From contig NC_063173.1 in assembly GCF_023159225.1 (NCBI RefSeq), forward strand, positions 5,834,352 through 5,898,351: 64,000 nucleotides of DNA. Direction: 5' to 3'. The DNA comes from Perognathus longimembris pacificus (Eukaryota; Chordata; Mammalia; Rodentia; Heteromyidae). This document shows, one piece after another, positions 24,356 to 34,730 of this stretch. Each line of letters opens with the position of its first letter. The stretch's first letter is position 1. Under the pieces are notes generated by a model that was not told the DNA's origin, searched no databases, and saw only the letters and a list, made by a program, of their open reading frames with translations. A program made the translations under genes and the position numbers.

Positions 24356-24429
24356 CCAATTTACTAGCGCCTACTACGTGCCAGGCCCTCTGTCAGAGAC
24401 TAAAATTATAACGCTAAGTCCTCAGTCCA

Positions 24430-24560
24430 TAACCAAAAGGAGATGATTTTGATGATGGTCCCAGAACCCCTCCTACAAGGGAGAAAGAGATGCTCAGAAA
24501 TGTTCTGTTTCCAGCTCAAGTTCACTGAGATCTGTTCTAAGCAAAACACTACCTTCCCAG
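24430..24560 (-). mobile_element. Possible MIR fossil, antisense
   Basis: 'gaaagagatgctcagaaatg' and 'agctcaagttcactgagatc' resemble the reverse of the MIR core. Weak. Confidence 0.35.
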
Positions 24561-24639
24561 AGCCGAGATGTGCAGGTGGTCACTTCTCTCCTCTTGGCAG
24601 AACAAGTCTCTTACTGTAGATTTTTGTGTGGCTATATTT

Positions 24640-24880
24640 ATATCTCAGTGAACAATCTAATTCTGACAGCAGGCTGGGTGGTGTGGCCAAAATCAACTAA
24701 TAAAGGAATCGAATGCCGAGTGCGCCACATGTGCAATGCAAATTGGCGCAAATGGAGTGGCTTCCACAGTTTGCTTTCAGGAGATCTGAAAAGTCCCCAG
24801 AGCTGGAGCCCATCATGCTGGCCGGCTGTATCCAACCAATTCAACTCAATTCCCTTTCCTTCCGTGAGCTTTGGTCCACA
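24640..24880. other. Candidate conserved noncoding element
   Basis: Non-repetitive. Contains an octamer-like 'atgcaaat' inside 'gcaatgcaaattggcgcaaa' (about 24734-24753), and 'gaacaatctaattctgac'. Overlapping ORFs on both strands (24570-24944 plus, 24638-24910 minus) lack known domains. Confidence 0.25.
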
Positions 24881-25079
24881 AAGATGGCAGCACACAGGGC
24901 TAGGCTGCATGACACCAGGAGGACTAAAGAATATACAGAGTTAAATCTGAAGTGAACGCACCTGCTATAAATTCCGGGCCTTAGACACTGTCTGGTCAGT
25001 GTTGGTTGAGTGAATGAATGCGTAGGAATAGTCACATTCCGGTTGCTGTATTTGTTGTATTGATTTTTTTAATATGTTC

Positions 25080-25500
25080 TGCATTGCATAGGTTTTTATT
25101 TGAATCCTGGCCGCACCCCTTACAAGGCCAAGAGCGTGTAACCTTGAACAAGTAGCAGAACATTTCTGTCTCAGAGTCCTTACCTACAACAAGCTGAAGA
25201 CAGAGAGCCCTCTGGAGCACTTTCAGAAGCCAAAGTTCTGAGAAAGGAAGAGAAAGGTTGAAGATGGCTGCACCATTAGGTAAGCGATGTTCAAATCTCC
25301 ATGGCTTCTTTCCGGATTTGGGGGTTTGTCCTGGGAGCTTGGACACGGACAGCACACCGCTGCTTTGTGACTTGGGGTGTGCCCCCCGCATCTCCTCAAA
25401 GCTCCCTGTGTACAAAATGAGAGCAATAATGGAAGGTAACTCATAGGTTCAGTGTGAAGACTATATAAAATAATAAGCGGCAAACTCCCTGTCGCTTCCA
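25080..25500 (+). mobile_element. Two MIR fossils in tandem
   Basis: The first is about 25080-25190 ('tgaacaagtagcagaacatt', 'gtctcagagtccttac'). The second is about 25340-25500 ('gtacaaaatgagagcaataa', 'aggttcagtgtgaagac'). Confidence 0.5.
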
Positions 25501-25661
25501 GCGTGCTGTGCGCTCTTTCCTATTCAACCCTAGCATACAGCACCATCCCTGGCCATTCCGGAAGGGACTTGCAATAGAAATTTAGGAAATGTTCCTGCCC
25601 ACACATGGGCAAAAGCAAGAACGTGGGATCTCCAGCACAACCCAATGTCCATCCAAGCAAT

Positions 25662-25752
25662 GAGAGAGGGAAAGAGGGAGAGAGGGAGAGAGGGAGAGAG
25701 GGAGAGAGGGAGAGAGGGAGAGAGAGGGAGAGGGGAAGAGAGAGGGGAGGGA

Positions 25753-25809
<57 letters not shown>
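25662..25809. repeat. Polypurine (GGGAGA)n / (GA)n
   Basis: 148 nt of uninterrupted purines on the plus strand: GGGAGA units followed by about 25 GA units. Confidence 0.95.
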
Positions 25810-25811
<2 letters not shown>

Positions 25812-25914
25812 CACCTGGCACCCTCATTAACCCAAAAGACAATCAACTCAGCTGTGTCCTACAGAGAGAAAACAGCAAGGGAAAGTCCATCTAGTGGGAA
25901 TCTTCTTGTTGTGC

Positions 25915-26010
25915 TTTGAGCAGTGTCAATTTGTTTCCCAGGTTGGCTTTGAGCTCAGCCTCCTGAACGCTAACTTTAGAGCTGTGATCCACCATGCTTG
26001 GCTCCTGTGG
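25915..26010 (-). mobile_element. B1/Geo-like SINE fragment, antisense
   Basis: 'cccaggttggctttgagctc' and 'cagcctcctgaacg', then 'gatccaccatgcttggc', are the reverse of a B1-like left half. Confidence 0.55.
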
Positions 26011-26224
26011 GATCCAGAATGCAAGCAGAAGGAGGATTCCATTGTTGAGCCTGGAGTGCCATCTGGTGGTCAGTCTGGGCCACTACATCACTTTTATCCC
26101 ATGATCAACTCCATCTGATCCTGGAGTTTAATACCATCCGCCCAGAGGAACAAATCCACACACCCCCACCTGCTTCTAGGACGCCAGTAGCGGTGTGAGT
26201 CAAGATCTGGAATCGGCTCGCTCC

Positions 26225-26365
26225 GCTTGCTGGCTTGGCCAGTGCTCTCCCACTTGAGCCACACCTCCAGTTTGGCTTTTTGCTGGTTATTTTGGAAATG
26301 GAGTCTTTCCCACTTTTCCATTTAGGCTCAAGCCATGAGCAACTAGGATTACATTCACCACCACC
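26225..26365 (-). mobile_element. Geo-type SINE, antisense, truncated
   Basis: 'gctctcccacttgagccaca' is the reverse of the box A region, followed by 'ctggttattttggaaatgga' and 'aactaggattacattcacca'. Confidence 0.7.
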
Positions 26366-26544
26366 ACTCCATTCTTGTTGCTTTCTATCTTGTAACAGGA
26401 CAGTCAAGACTTTGTGCAGGAGAGAGCGTAAGCTTGCCAAGTTTCAGCATGATTCTATAGAGACACGGCGGTGACCAACTGAGCGCAGATCTGCAACCAG
26501 ACCTTGGGCATCAGAAGAGACGCTGGGTGGGAAAAGACTCAGCA

Positions 26545-26778
26545 GGGCGCCGGTAGCTCATGACTACAAGCATGAGTAGCTGTGCTTACTCACGCGGCTA
26601 AGATCTGAGGGTGGCTGTTTGAAGCCAGCCAGAAGAGGAAAGTCTGTGAGACCCTTATCTCCAACAACCACCAAAAAACTGGAAGTGTAGGTGTAACGCA
26701 AGTGGTAGAGCACCAGCCTTGAGTGAAAAAGCTAAGGGACAGCACCCGAGCCCTGAGTTCAAGCCTCAGTACTGGCTC
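26545..26778 (+). mobile_element. Geo-type SINE
   Basis: 'agggcgccggtagctcatga', 'tctccaacaaccaccaaaaa', 'agtggtagagcaccagcctt' and 'ccctgagttcaagcctcagt'. A short insertion lies near the 5' end. Confidence 0.85.
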
Positions 26779-27119
26779 ATATACACCACAGAAAGAAAAG
26801 GGAAAAGGAAAAGAGGAAAAGAAGGACGAGATGAGCGAGGAGGAGGGTCTGTATCACCGGGGAACTGGGGCATCAATAGGCAGCTTCAGGACTAGAAGAA
26901 AACTCACACAATGCCCCTCCCTCCCACCTTGCCGTTTATACAGCAGTACACGAGGACCCAGAGCAGATCAGACAGACAGAGCCAGAGACGAGGGCCAGGT
27001 CTCCTCCACAGAGAGGCCTCTGGTGCATGAGAAGGGGACAATGCACACTCCCAGGCCCAGCTGGCTGCCATTGTCACAGAGGAACGAAAGCTGCGTGCGT
27101 CTGTGTCATCCTGATGGAC
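26779..27119. other. Unique sequence
   Basis: A-rich and G/A-rich start, then unique sequence. No gene. Confidence 0.45.
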
Positions 27120-27349
27120 AAAATGATTTCAGAGTGGGCTGGGGATATGGCCTAGTGGCAAGAGCGCTTGCCTCATATACCTAACGTCCTGGGTTCGATT
27201 CCCCAGCACCACATATATAGAAAACGGCCAGAAGGGGCGCTGTGGCTCAAGTGGCAGAGTGTTAGCCTTGAGCGAAAGGAAGTCAGGGACAGTGCTCAGG
27301 CCCTGAGTCCAAGGCCCAGGACTGGCAAAAAAAAAAAATGATTTCAGAG
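27120..27349 (+). mobile_element. IDL-Geo-type SINE with perfect target-site duplication
   Basis: Body about 27135-27334, flanked by 'aaaatgatttcagag' at 27120-27134 and 27335-27349. Both halves and the poly(A) tail are intact. Confidence 0.95.
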
Positions 27350-27873
27350 CTTTTAAAACAATATAATGATTTGGTTTAAGTATTCATCTTATTTCAAGGG
27401 AAAATGAAGAGTAACAATATGATACAAACGTTTTCCAAAGATAACAATAAATCGATCGATAAATAGACAGATAGATAGACAGACAGACAAACAGCTATCT
27501 TCAAGCTGTCTTCCCTGAAAGAGAATGGGAGACACATGGTGGAGAATAAGAGAAATTGTGTAAGATTTACATACTATACTCTTAATTGTTTTAGTGTATA
27601 TATAACTTTAACTGCCTTTTTTAACTACCTTAGTTTCTGTTGACATAGATGTTTTTGTGGTGTTGGGATGGTGGGCAGGGCTTTTGTTGTTGTCTTCTTC
27701 CTTATCCTCTTGCTTTTGATCAAGGAATCCTCTCAGAAATGTTTTAATTTAAAAGTTAAATAAATAAAAACCATTAAAATACTAAAAATAATAGATCAAT
27801 AGAGATCGGATGTAACTTGCAATTTTCCATCTTTATAATGGTGTGAAAGTGGTATGTATTCAGTAGAAACCCA
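27350..27873. other. AT-rich unique sequence with short GATA/GACA repeat
   Basis: Includes 'agacagatagatagacagac' near 27467-27486. No gene. Confidence 0.5.
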
Positions 27874-27913
27874 ATGTGTGTGTGTGTGTGTGTGTGCGCG
27901 CGCACGTGTGTAC
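27874..27913. repeat. Alternating purine-pyrimidine TG/CG tract
   Basis: About 40 nt of strict alternation: (TG)n, then 'gcgcgcgcacgtgtgtac'. It lies at the tail end of the adjacent antisense SINE. Confidence 0.9.
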
Positions 27914-28137
27914 CAGTACTAGGTCTTGAACTCAAGGTTTATACTGTCACTTAGCTTTTTCACTCAAAACTGGTGCTCTACCTCTTGAGCCACATTTTAA
28001 CTTTTGACTCTCTACTGGTTAATTGGAGATAAGAGTCCCACAGACTTTCCTGCCCAGGCTAGCTTCGAACCTTGATCCTCAGATATCCTTCTCCTCAGTA
28101 GCTAGGGTTACAGGCATAAGCCACCAGTGCCTGGCTG
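27911..28137 (-). mobile_element. Geo-type SINE, antisense, TG tail
   Basis: 'ctctacctcttgagccacat', 'ggttaattggagataagagt' and 'caggcataagccaccagtgc'. The TG/CG tract at 27874 sits where its A/CA-rich tail would be. Confidence 0.88.
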
Positions 28138-28745
28138 AAACTCCACCTGGAACGTGAATTCCCAGGCCAGTGACTGTGGTCCCATCCTCTTCTCTTACAT
28201 TGTTGGGAGCCACAGCTGCTGTACACACGGGCACAAGGGTCGCGCACACGAGGGCCTTCGCTAGATTAGGCTTGTTCGCTGCGACTTCAGGTGAACATAT
28301 ACTCAACGTATGGAACGTAATCCTGCCGTGGCTTGAGGAGTGTCTGCAGTTTTATAATCTTGGAAAAGGAAACACTGAGCAGGATACAAAACCCAGAAGC
28401 CTAAAGGAAAAAGACTGAGATGTCTGACTACACAAAAATGTTTTGTCTTCTGTGCAGGAAACTGAAGCTAATGGAATCCAAAGCATGAGCACTGGCGACA
28501 CATTTGTTAAATAAGGGGCTCATTCCCTTACTGTAAAATGAGCCTTTACAAATCAATGGAGAAAAACCACACAACTCAATAGAAATGCTAATGTCCATTA
28601 AAGGGATGTTAACATGCTTGATTACATTCATAATTAAGAAAACAGATTAAATAAACATTGAGATATTCATTTGCATCCCTAACAGTTTGGCAAACCTTAA
28701 AGTGTAAAGATATTTACTGCTGCGGATGACTACAGGCGCTTGTAC
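28138..28745. other. Unique sequence
   Basis: No gene or assignable element. Confidence 0.45.
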
Positions 28746-28811
28746 ACAGGGTGGTCCACAGTTTTGATTTTTGGTTGTTGTTGTTGTTGTTGTTGTTTTG
28801 CTTTGTATTGT

Positions 28812-28915
28812 GGGATGTCTTGGGGCTTGAACTCGGGGCCTGATGCTGTCCGTGAGTTTTTATGTGCAAGGCTAGCGCTCTGCTACTTGAACCACACAGC
28901 TCCACTTATGGCCTT
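28812..28915 (-). mobile_element. Solitary SINE right half, antisense
   Basis: 'ggggcttgaactcggggcct', 'gctagcgctctgctacttga'. A (GTT)n stretch at about 28776-28798 lies at its tail. Confidence 0.8.
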
Positions 28916-28949
28916 TGGGATTTTGTTTTGTTTGTTTTGGTTTGGGTTT

Positions 28950-29174
28950 GGGTCAGTCGTGGGGCTTGAACTCTGGGCCTGGGCACTGTCCCGGAGCTCT
29001 TTTATACTCAAAGCTAGCGCTCTGCCCCTTGAGCCACAGCTCCTCTTCTGGTTTGGTGGTGGCTAATTGGAGATAAGAGTCGCGCTGACTTTCTCGCCCA
29101 AGCTGGCTTTGAACAGCAATCCTCAGATCTCAGCCTCCCGGGTAGCTGGGATTCCGGTGGGAGTCACCCGTGGC
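28950..29174 (-). mobile_element. Geo-type SINE, antisense
   Basis: 'ggggcttgaactctgggcct', 'tgccccttgagccacagctc', 'gctaattggagataagagtc', 'cctcagatctcagcctcccg'. Near full length. Confidence 0.9.
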
Positions 29175-29217
29175 AGCAGGATGCCAGCTTGAAAAGCACA
29201 ATTTAGGCACGTCCACT

Positions 29218-29317
29218 CCCTGTAAACACTAGCATCGCCCGTGCGTCTGTATGCACTGCTGCTGTGTCCCTGTGAACACTAGCATCGCCCGTGTGTTTGT
29301 ATGCACTGCTGCTGTGT
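29218..29317. repeat. 50-bp tandem duplication
   Basis: Two copies starting at 29218 and 29268, each with 'aacactagcatcgcccgtg' and 'tgtatgcactgctgctgtgt', differing at only a few positions. Confidence 0.9.
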
Positions 29318-29621
29318 CCCGCAGGCCACTTCTGCAAGCCAAGGGCTGGCGGTGGCTCCTGAGGGGGCATCCTCGTCCCCGGCTCCCGTCCTCACCGGGC
29401 AGCTGGGGCTGTCATCCTGAGCTGCTCTCTGTGTCTTCAGGATCAGATGCCGCCTTGGGTGGCAGCTCTGTGACCAAGCAGCGCCTCCCACCTGGTCCTC
29501 CCTCCGCCCCTCCATCGACAGGGCCCCACAGGCCCCCGGGTTCGAGGCCTTACTCTCCTCCCACTGAAAGTGACTTCCTGCAGCCCGGCCCCCTCCCTCC
29601 TACCCAGCGTGGTGCTGGGGC

Positions 29622-29624
<3 letters not shown>
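29318..29624. other. Unique GC-moderate sequence
   Basis: Overlapping ORFs on both strands without recognisable domains; the plus-strand ORF runs into a CA repeat and a SINE, so it is not credible as a gene. Confidence 0.45.

Positions 29625-29672
<48 letters not shown>
29625..29672. repeat. (CA)n microsatellite
   Basis: About 24 CA units. Confidence 0.97.
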
Positions 29673-29673
<1 letters not shown>

Positions 29674-29689
29674 TACCCCGCCCTACTTC

Positions 29690-29926
29690 CTCCGGCTCCT
29701 TGCTGGAGGCTCACACCTGCCATGCTCAGAAGGAGGCTCCAATCTGAGGACGACAGTTTGAAGCCAGCCCAGGCGAGAAAGTTGGTGAGACTCTGATCTC
29801 CAATTAACCACCAAGTAATGATGGGGCTCTCGCGGTAGAGCACTAGCCTTCAGCACAAAAGCTCCGGGGCAGCACCCAGGCCCTGAGTTCAAGCCCCAGG
29901 CCACACACACACACACACACACACAC
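29690..29926 (+). mobile_element. Geo-type SINE with CA tail
   Basis: 'gaggctcacacctgccatgc', 'ctccaattaaccaccaagta' and 'ccctgagttcaagccccagg', then (CA)12 at 29902-29926 directly as the tail. Confidence 0.88.
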
Positions 29927-30376
29927 TTTTCGTAGTTATCCCCTTGGTTCCGACAATGGCTGTTTCAAGGCACAGGGTGAGCAAGTCATTTGTGTAAGTT
30001 CACAAAGGTAGAAAGTAGAAGAGGTCAGACAAAGACCCAGGCATGTGGCTGCACTGCCATCCGCTCACCTCCTGCTGAAGCTTCCTCTTCCCGTGCTAAG
30101 AGCTCAGCTCCAACTGCCCCACTCCCACCCCCAGGCTTGCTGGCGTCGCTCTAACCTCTGACTTATCATCCCAGTCCGCACGATGTCGACAGTGTGTGAG
30201 GTCAAGAAGCACCACATTGCCTTGTTCCCCCAAAGCTCTTCAAAGGGAAGGCCAGAGACTTCCTTTCTCTTGATTTGGTGATTAACCCACAGCCCAGAGC
30301 CGGGAGGTGGCACACGGGCATTTTAGAAGAGAGGGACGGGGGAGAAAAGGACAGCGGTGTTGGGGGAGAGGACAGC
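29927..30376. other. Unique sequence
   Basis: Nothing recognised. Confidence 0.5.
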
Positions 30377-30606
30377 ACAGAGAGGAGAGGAGGAAGGAAG
30401 GGAAGAAGAGAGGGAGAGAGAAAGGGAGGGAGGGAGATAGAAAGGGAGGGAGGAAGGGAGGGAGGAAAGGAAAGAAGGAAAGAAGGGAGGAAGGAAGGAA
30501 AGAAGGGAGAGGGGAAGGGAAGAAGAAATGAAGGAAAGAAGGAAGGAAGGGAGGGAGGGAGGGAGGGAGGAAGGAAGGAAGAGAAGGAGGGAGGGAGGGG
30601 AGGAGG
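30377..30606. repeat. Polypurine GGAA/GGGA tract
   Basis: 230 nt of purines on the plus strand, broken by T at about 30437 and 30527. The open frames on both strands are repeat artefacts. Confidence 0.95.
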
Positions 30607-31221
30607 CAAGGTTAGCTCTGCCATCTCCTACCTCCTTTGCCACTGCCAACATATGCATTTACACACACATACGATACACGCACGGATACACACGCAACCT
30701 GCCGGATCTCACACCTTCTAAGTAGTTCAGCTTCCAAATAAAAAGTAAACAAATGAGAAGAGCACCTAATCCTCTCACCATCTTCCCCGTACTCTTTTTC
30801 TTTATAAACACAGTAAGATGGCCCAACTTTTCAGCCAGAATTCCTCGCTGCCTGGGAGCGCCTCAAACCCGAGACCACGGCGCCACCTGCTGTTCAGAGG
30901 CCAGCACAGCACCCTGGTTGAACAAGGCCGGTGGAGATGCTAGCAGGGCTCTTCCTCCGGTTTGAGAGCTGACCATTGCAGCTGCACACCAGGGCACACC
31001 AAGGGCACACCAGGGCACACCAAGGGCAGCGAGCTGGGCTCAGGCTCCCCCTCCGCGGAGGGCTTGTCTGGGGGGCTGGCTCTGCAACTGGAGGGTCCAA
31101 CCGGCCTCGTGCAGCTCCCTTCCCGGGCGGCGGGCATGCCTTACTGTTGAGTAAAGAGTTGCACAGTGAATTGCACAGCCCAGTCTACCATCGTCATGCG
31201 CTCAGATCTGTCGATAACAAT
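30607..31221. other. Unique sequence with short 'gggcacacca' repeat
   Basis: Near-tandem 'gggcacaccaagggcacacc' words at about 30991-31027. No gene. Confidence 0.5.
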
Positions 31222-31436
31222 TAACGCTGGCAGCTGCCGGTGGCGCACGCCTGTCATTCTAGTGACTCGGGCGGCTGAGGTCTGAGAGCTGTGATGCAAA
31301 GCTCTTCTGTCAGAAAGTCTATGTGATTCTTATCTCCATTTCAGCACCCCAAAAGCCAGAAGTGGATCTGACTCAAGTGGTCAAGTGAAAATGCTTAGGG
31401 ATAGTGCCCAAGCCCAGGGAGTTCAAGCCCCGGGAC

Positions 31437-31479
<43 letters not shown>
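31222..31479 (+). mobile_element. Geo-type SINE with CA tail
   Basis: 'ctgccggtggcgcacgcctg', 'agtgactcgggcggctgagg', 'gttcaagccccgggactaac', then (CA)n at 31439-31479 as the tail. Confidence 0.88.
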
Positions 31480-31481
<2 letters not shown>

Positions 31482-31575
31482 TGACCTAGATGACAATGCC
31501 TCACATCTGTAATCCCATCTACTTGGGAAATGGAGATGAAAAGCTTCACAATTCAAGGTCAGTTAAGACTTAAAA
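31480..31575 (+). mobile_element. B1-like SINE fragment
   Basis: 'gcctcacatctgtaatccca', 'tctacttgggaaatggagat' resemble a B1 left half placed right after the CA tail of the previous SINE. Confidence 0.6.
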
Positions 31576-32299
31576 ACAAAAGAAGTTTCTGACTGGCACC
31601 AAAAAACACTGAAATAAATATTGAAATAGAAAGGAGAGAGATGATAACTGTGTGTGTTATAAATACATGAGCTCCTTTTTAAGGAGAAGGTGGTAATATG
31701 AAAATATACACTTCCAAAACAGTGAACGCCAGAACTGAAGTGCCTCGAACTCTGTGTCCTCATCGGGAAGCCATTGTGCTATGGACTTTCACTCTGACTC
31801 TACTACTTAACTTTATTGTTTCAACACAAAATGTGTACTCACTCATAGAAACTTGAGGCACAAGGTACCCAGAATGAAATGCAACAGTTCCAGCCACCAC
31901 ACACACGTAGCTGAATCCCCCCGTGTTCGTGGCTGAGTGAATAACTGGAATTTCTGCAAATTAACTTCCTTATAAATTACAATTGTTAGTACAGTAACAA
32001 AACAAAAAAATAAAAGGTGTTCTGCTCCAAGAACGACTAGACTGGAGCCTGGTTGGTTCCAGACAGTTTCTTCTTGTCTCCAGATGTTACATTCCTCAAC
32101 CATCCACAGTTATTCTTGAGAATTACAAGCAAGAGAGCAGGGAGAAGTGACCCACCATGCTAGAGTCAGTGCAGCTTCCTTATCCATCCCACTTAATCAG
32201 CAACTCAGAGCGGTGCTGTCATGTGTCCAACGTGAAAGGGGGCACTGCAGACAGGAATCCAGTGGATATCCTATAAAACTAAGAATGAAGAAAGGAGTG
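31576..32299. other. Unique sequence
   Basis: No gene or assignable element. Confidence 0.5.
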
Positions 32300-32440
32300 G
32301 GGGGGGTTGGGTGAGAATACTGAAAGGGATGATGACATTGATCAAGACATATTATGTTCATAAACTGCTCTGTTAAGTGGCAACTCCTTTGTACTACTAC
32401 TTACAGGTAACAACAACAACAATACTACTAGAAGCAGAAC
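32300..32440 (-). repeat. Unassigned dispersed repeat, antisense copy 3
   Basis: 'gggatgatgacattgatcaa', 'ttatgttcataaactgctct' and 'ggcaactcctttgtactact' are the reverse complement of blocks at 9.35 and 14.8 kb, followed by (AAC)n. Confidence 0.55.
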
Positions 32441-32465
32441 TAGGAATTGAATCCAAATCTACTGA

Positions 32466-33050
32466 TTTCAAAAGTGAGCCAGACCCAAAGAAACATGGAC
32501 TCTATGGTCTCCCTCATAGGGAATAATTAGCACACGTTTAGGCTAGTCACAGCAGAAGATCACAAGAGCCCAATAGCTATACCCTTATGAACACATAAGA
32601 TGATGCTAAGTGAAATGAACTCCATGTTATGGAAACGACTGTCATATCTCTGTTGTAACTACTTTCAACGTGCTAAGTATAACCGTAGCTTCTATTATTG
32701 ATGATCCTCTTGTATCACCTTCCTGTGGTTGTACCCGCACTATCACTGTATCTTATCTGTGTACACTGGAAACCGAGTATACTGGTATTAGAACTAGGAA
32801 ACTGAAAGGGAATACCAAAATCGAGAGACACAGGGTAAAAAAGACAAACGACTCCAAAAGCAATACTTGCAAAGCTGTTGGGTGTAAATGAACTGAACAA
32901 CTCTTGGGGGGGGGAGGGAAAGGGAAGGGGGAGGGGGAAATGAGGGAGGAGGTAACACACAGTACAAGAAATGTATGCAATGCCTAACGTATGAAACTGT
33001 AACCTCTCTGTACATCAGTTTGACAATAAATAAAAAAAAGATGAAAAAAA
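32466..33050 (+). mobile_element. L1 3' end (ORF2 end and 3' UTR)
   Basis: 'gtgagccagacccaaagaaa', 'gcagaagatcacaagagccc', the polypurine tract near 32907-32950, and the terminus 'gtttgacaataaataaaaaa'. About 0.6 kb, 5'-truncated. Confidence 0.9.
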
Positions 33051-33234
33051 ATGAGTTCCACCTACAATGCCATTTGGCTAAACATCCACATCTGAGATAT
33101 TGTGTAGCAGAAAGAGAAGCTCTATCTGGGGGTGACTGAGTGAATCAAAAACATGTCTATAGTTAATTTGCTCTCCCACGACACCTGAATTTCAATCAGT
33201 CGCCTCCCTGCAGCTTTCGAAGAAGGGACAGTGT

Positions 33235-33510
33235 TGACATTTGAGCCCAGAGCCTTGCAATTGAGCCATGCCTCCAAGCCCTTTTGGCTTTCATTAGTTT
33301 TCCGTAGTGTCCTGCGCACTTGCAACGATCTGTGTATTTATGCTGCCCGAGCAGCTAAGGTGGCCCGCACCTACCGCCACACACAACTGCTCCGTGGTTG
33401 AGATTGGGGTCTTCTGAACCTTTGGCTCAGGGTGACCTCGAACCTGGATCCTCGCCCTCTCAGCCTCCGGAGGCTCTAGGATGACAGGCGTGAGTCACCA
33501 CACCCACTGC
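33235..33510 (-). mobile_element. SINE fragments, antisense
   Basis: A short right-half piece near 33240-33285 ('gcaattgagccatgcctcc') and a B1-like left half ending 'ggatgacaggcgtgagtcac'. Diverged. Confidence 0.65.
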
Positions 33511-33595
33511 CGTTTGCAGCAGCAGTCACGGGACCTACCGCCTTTCAGAGCTCAGCACCTCTACCGTGGTTGGACTGCCGGCAGAGGACCTCACT

Positions 33596-33634
33596 GGACA
33601 CACTGACACACTGACACACTGACACACTGACGAC
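33596..33634. repeat. (CTGACACA)n short tandem repeat
   Basis: Four to five nearly exact units, starting 'ggacacactgacacactgac'. Confidence 0.9.
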
Positions 33635-33854
33635 AGCCCCTGACCCGAAGCTGGGACGCGGTGCGTGTGCGACGTGGCCCTGGCTGCCTCCGACGGGCTC
33701 TTGTCACGAAGATGGCGACCCCCACGCCGTGGCTCCCGTCCCCATCTTGTCTGATTTCACTCCCCGTGTTCTTTCTTGCTCTTTGCCGATTGTGACTGGT
33801 GTCCGTTCTGTTCTGTGGCGTGCCTCCTGACACACTCTCTAAAATGGGAATCTA

Positions 33855-34088
33855 GGCCAGGCGCCCGTGACTCACGCCTGTCCTCCTAGCTACTCAGGAG
33901 GCTGAGATCTGAGCATCACAGTTCAAAGCCAGCCAGGGCAGGAAAGTCCACAAGACGCTGATCTCCGATTAATCACGCAAAACCTGGTGGTGGAGCTGTA
34001 GCTCAAAGCGGTAGAGCGCTGGCCTTGAGCACAAAAGCTCAGGGACGGTGCCCAGGTCCTGAATTCAAGCTCCATGACCGACACAAAA
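33855..34088 (+). mobile_element. Geo-type SINE, well preserved
   Basis: 'ggccaggcgcccgtgactca', 'ctactcaggaggctgagatc', 'tctccgattaatcacgc' and 'gcggtagagcgctggccttg', ending with an A/T-rich tail. Confidence 0.92.
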
Positions 34089-34435
34089 ATTAATGAATTA
34101 GTGAATTAATTAAATGGAATGGGAATCTATCCAACAGACCATGGACAAGTTGCCAGGGCTGAAGAGGGAGGCCAATAAAGGCCTGTCTTTCGGGAGCTCT
34201 CGCCCTAGTAGTGGAAACCTGTAAGAAAAATCCAATTCAAGATGGGAACTGTTTTACCCCAGGGTTGCACAATAGATGAGAAATACGAAAACGGGATGGC
34301 CACAGCATCCTCCTTCTACTCCCCAAAACCTGTATGTAAGCACCCAGTGAAGCCTTGAAACAACCAGTGGGCTTTGCTCCTTTCAGTGGTAAGAGAAGTT
34401 GTCTGCTAGAGTTCAAATGTAAAGTGGGAGCCAGC
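34089..34435. other. Unique sequence
   Basis: No gene recognised. Confidence 0.5.
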
Positions 34436-34730
34436 CGAGTCCCAGTGAGCACACCTGCAATCAATCCCGGCGAGTCCCAGTGAGCACACCTGCAATCTAT
34501 CCCGGCGAGTCCCAGTGAGCACACCTGCAATCTATCCCGGCGAGTCCCAGTGAGCACACCTGCAATCTATCCCGGCGAGTCCCAGTAAGCACACCTGCAA
34601 TCTATCCCGGAGCTCAGGAGGCTGAGATCTGAGGGTCGAGATCAGAAGCCAGCCTGGGCAGAAAAGCCCACAAGACTCTCATCGCCAATCAAGCTGCAAA
34701 GTGCCAGACTGGAGACATGGCACGTAGGAG
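34436..34730 (+). mobile_element. Geo-type SINE whose 5' end is a 35-bp minisatellite
   Basis: Five 35-bp units start at 34436, 34471, 34506, 34541 and 34576, nearly identical. Each holds 'cgagtcccagtgagcacacc' and 'tgcaatctatcccgg', which corresponds to the SINE start ('...gctcacacctgtaatcc...'). The last unit runs into the rest of the SINE left half ('aggaggctgagatctgaggg'). So the head of a SINE was tandemly amplified in place. Confidence 0.9.

Noticed and set aside
28195..28430. 'tgttgggagccac' as a possible LTR start
   Set aside because: Only the short first word resembles a rodent LTR; no matching end or further similarity seen.
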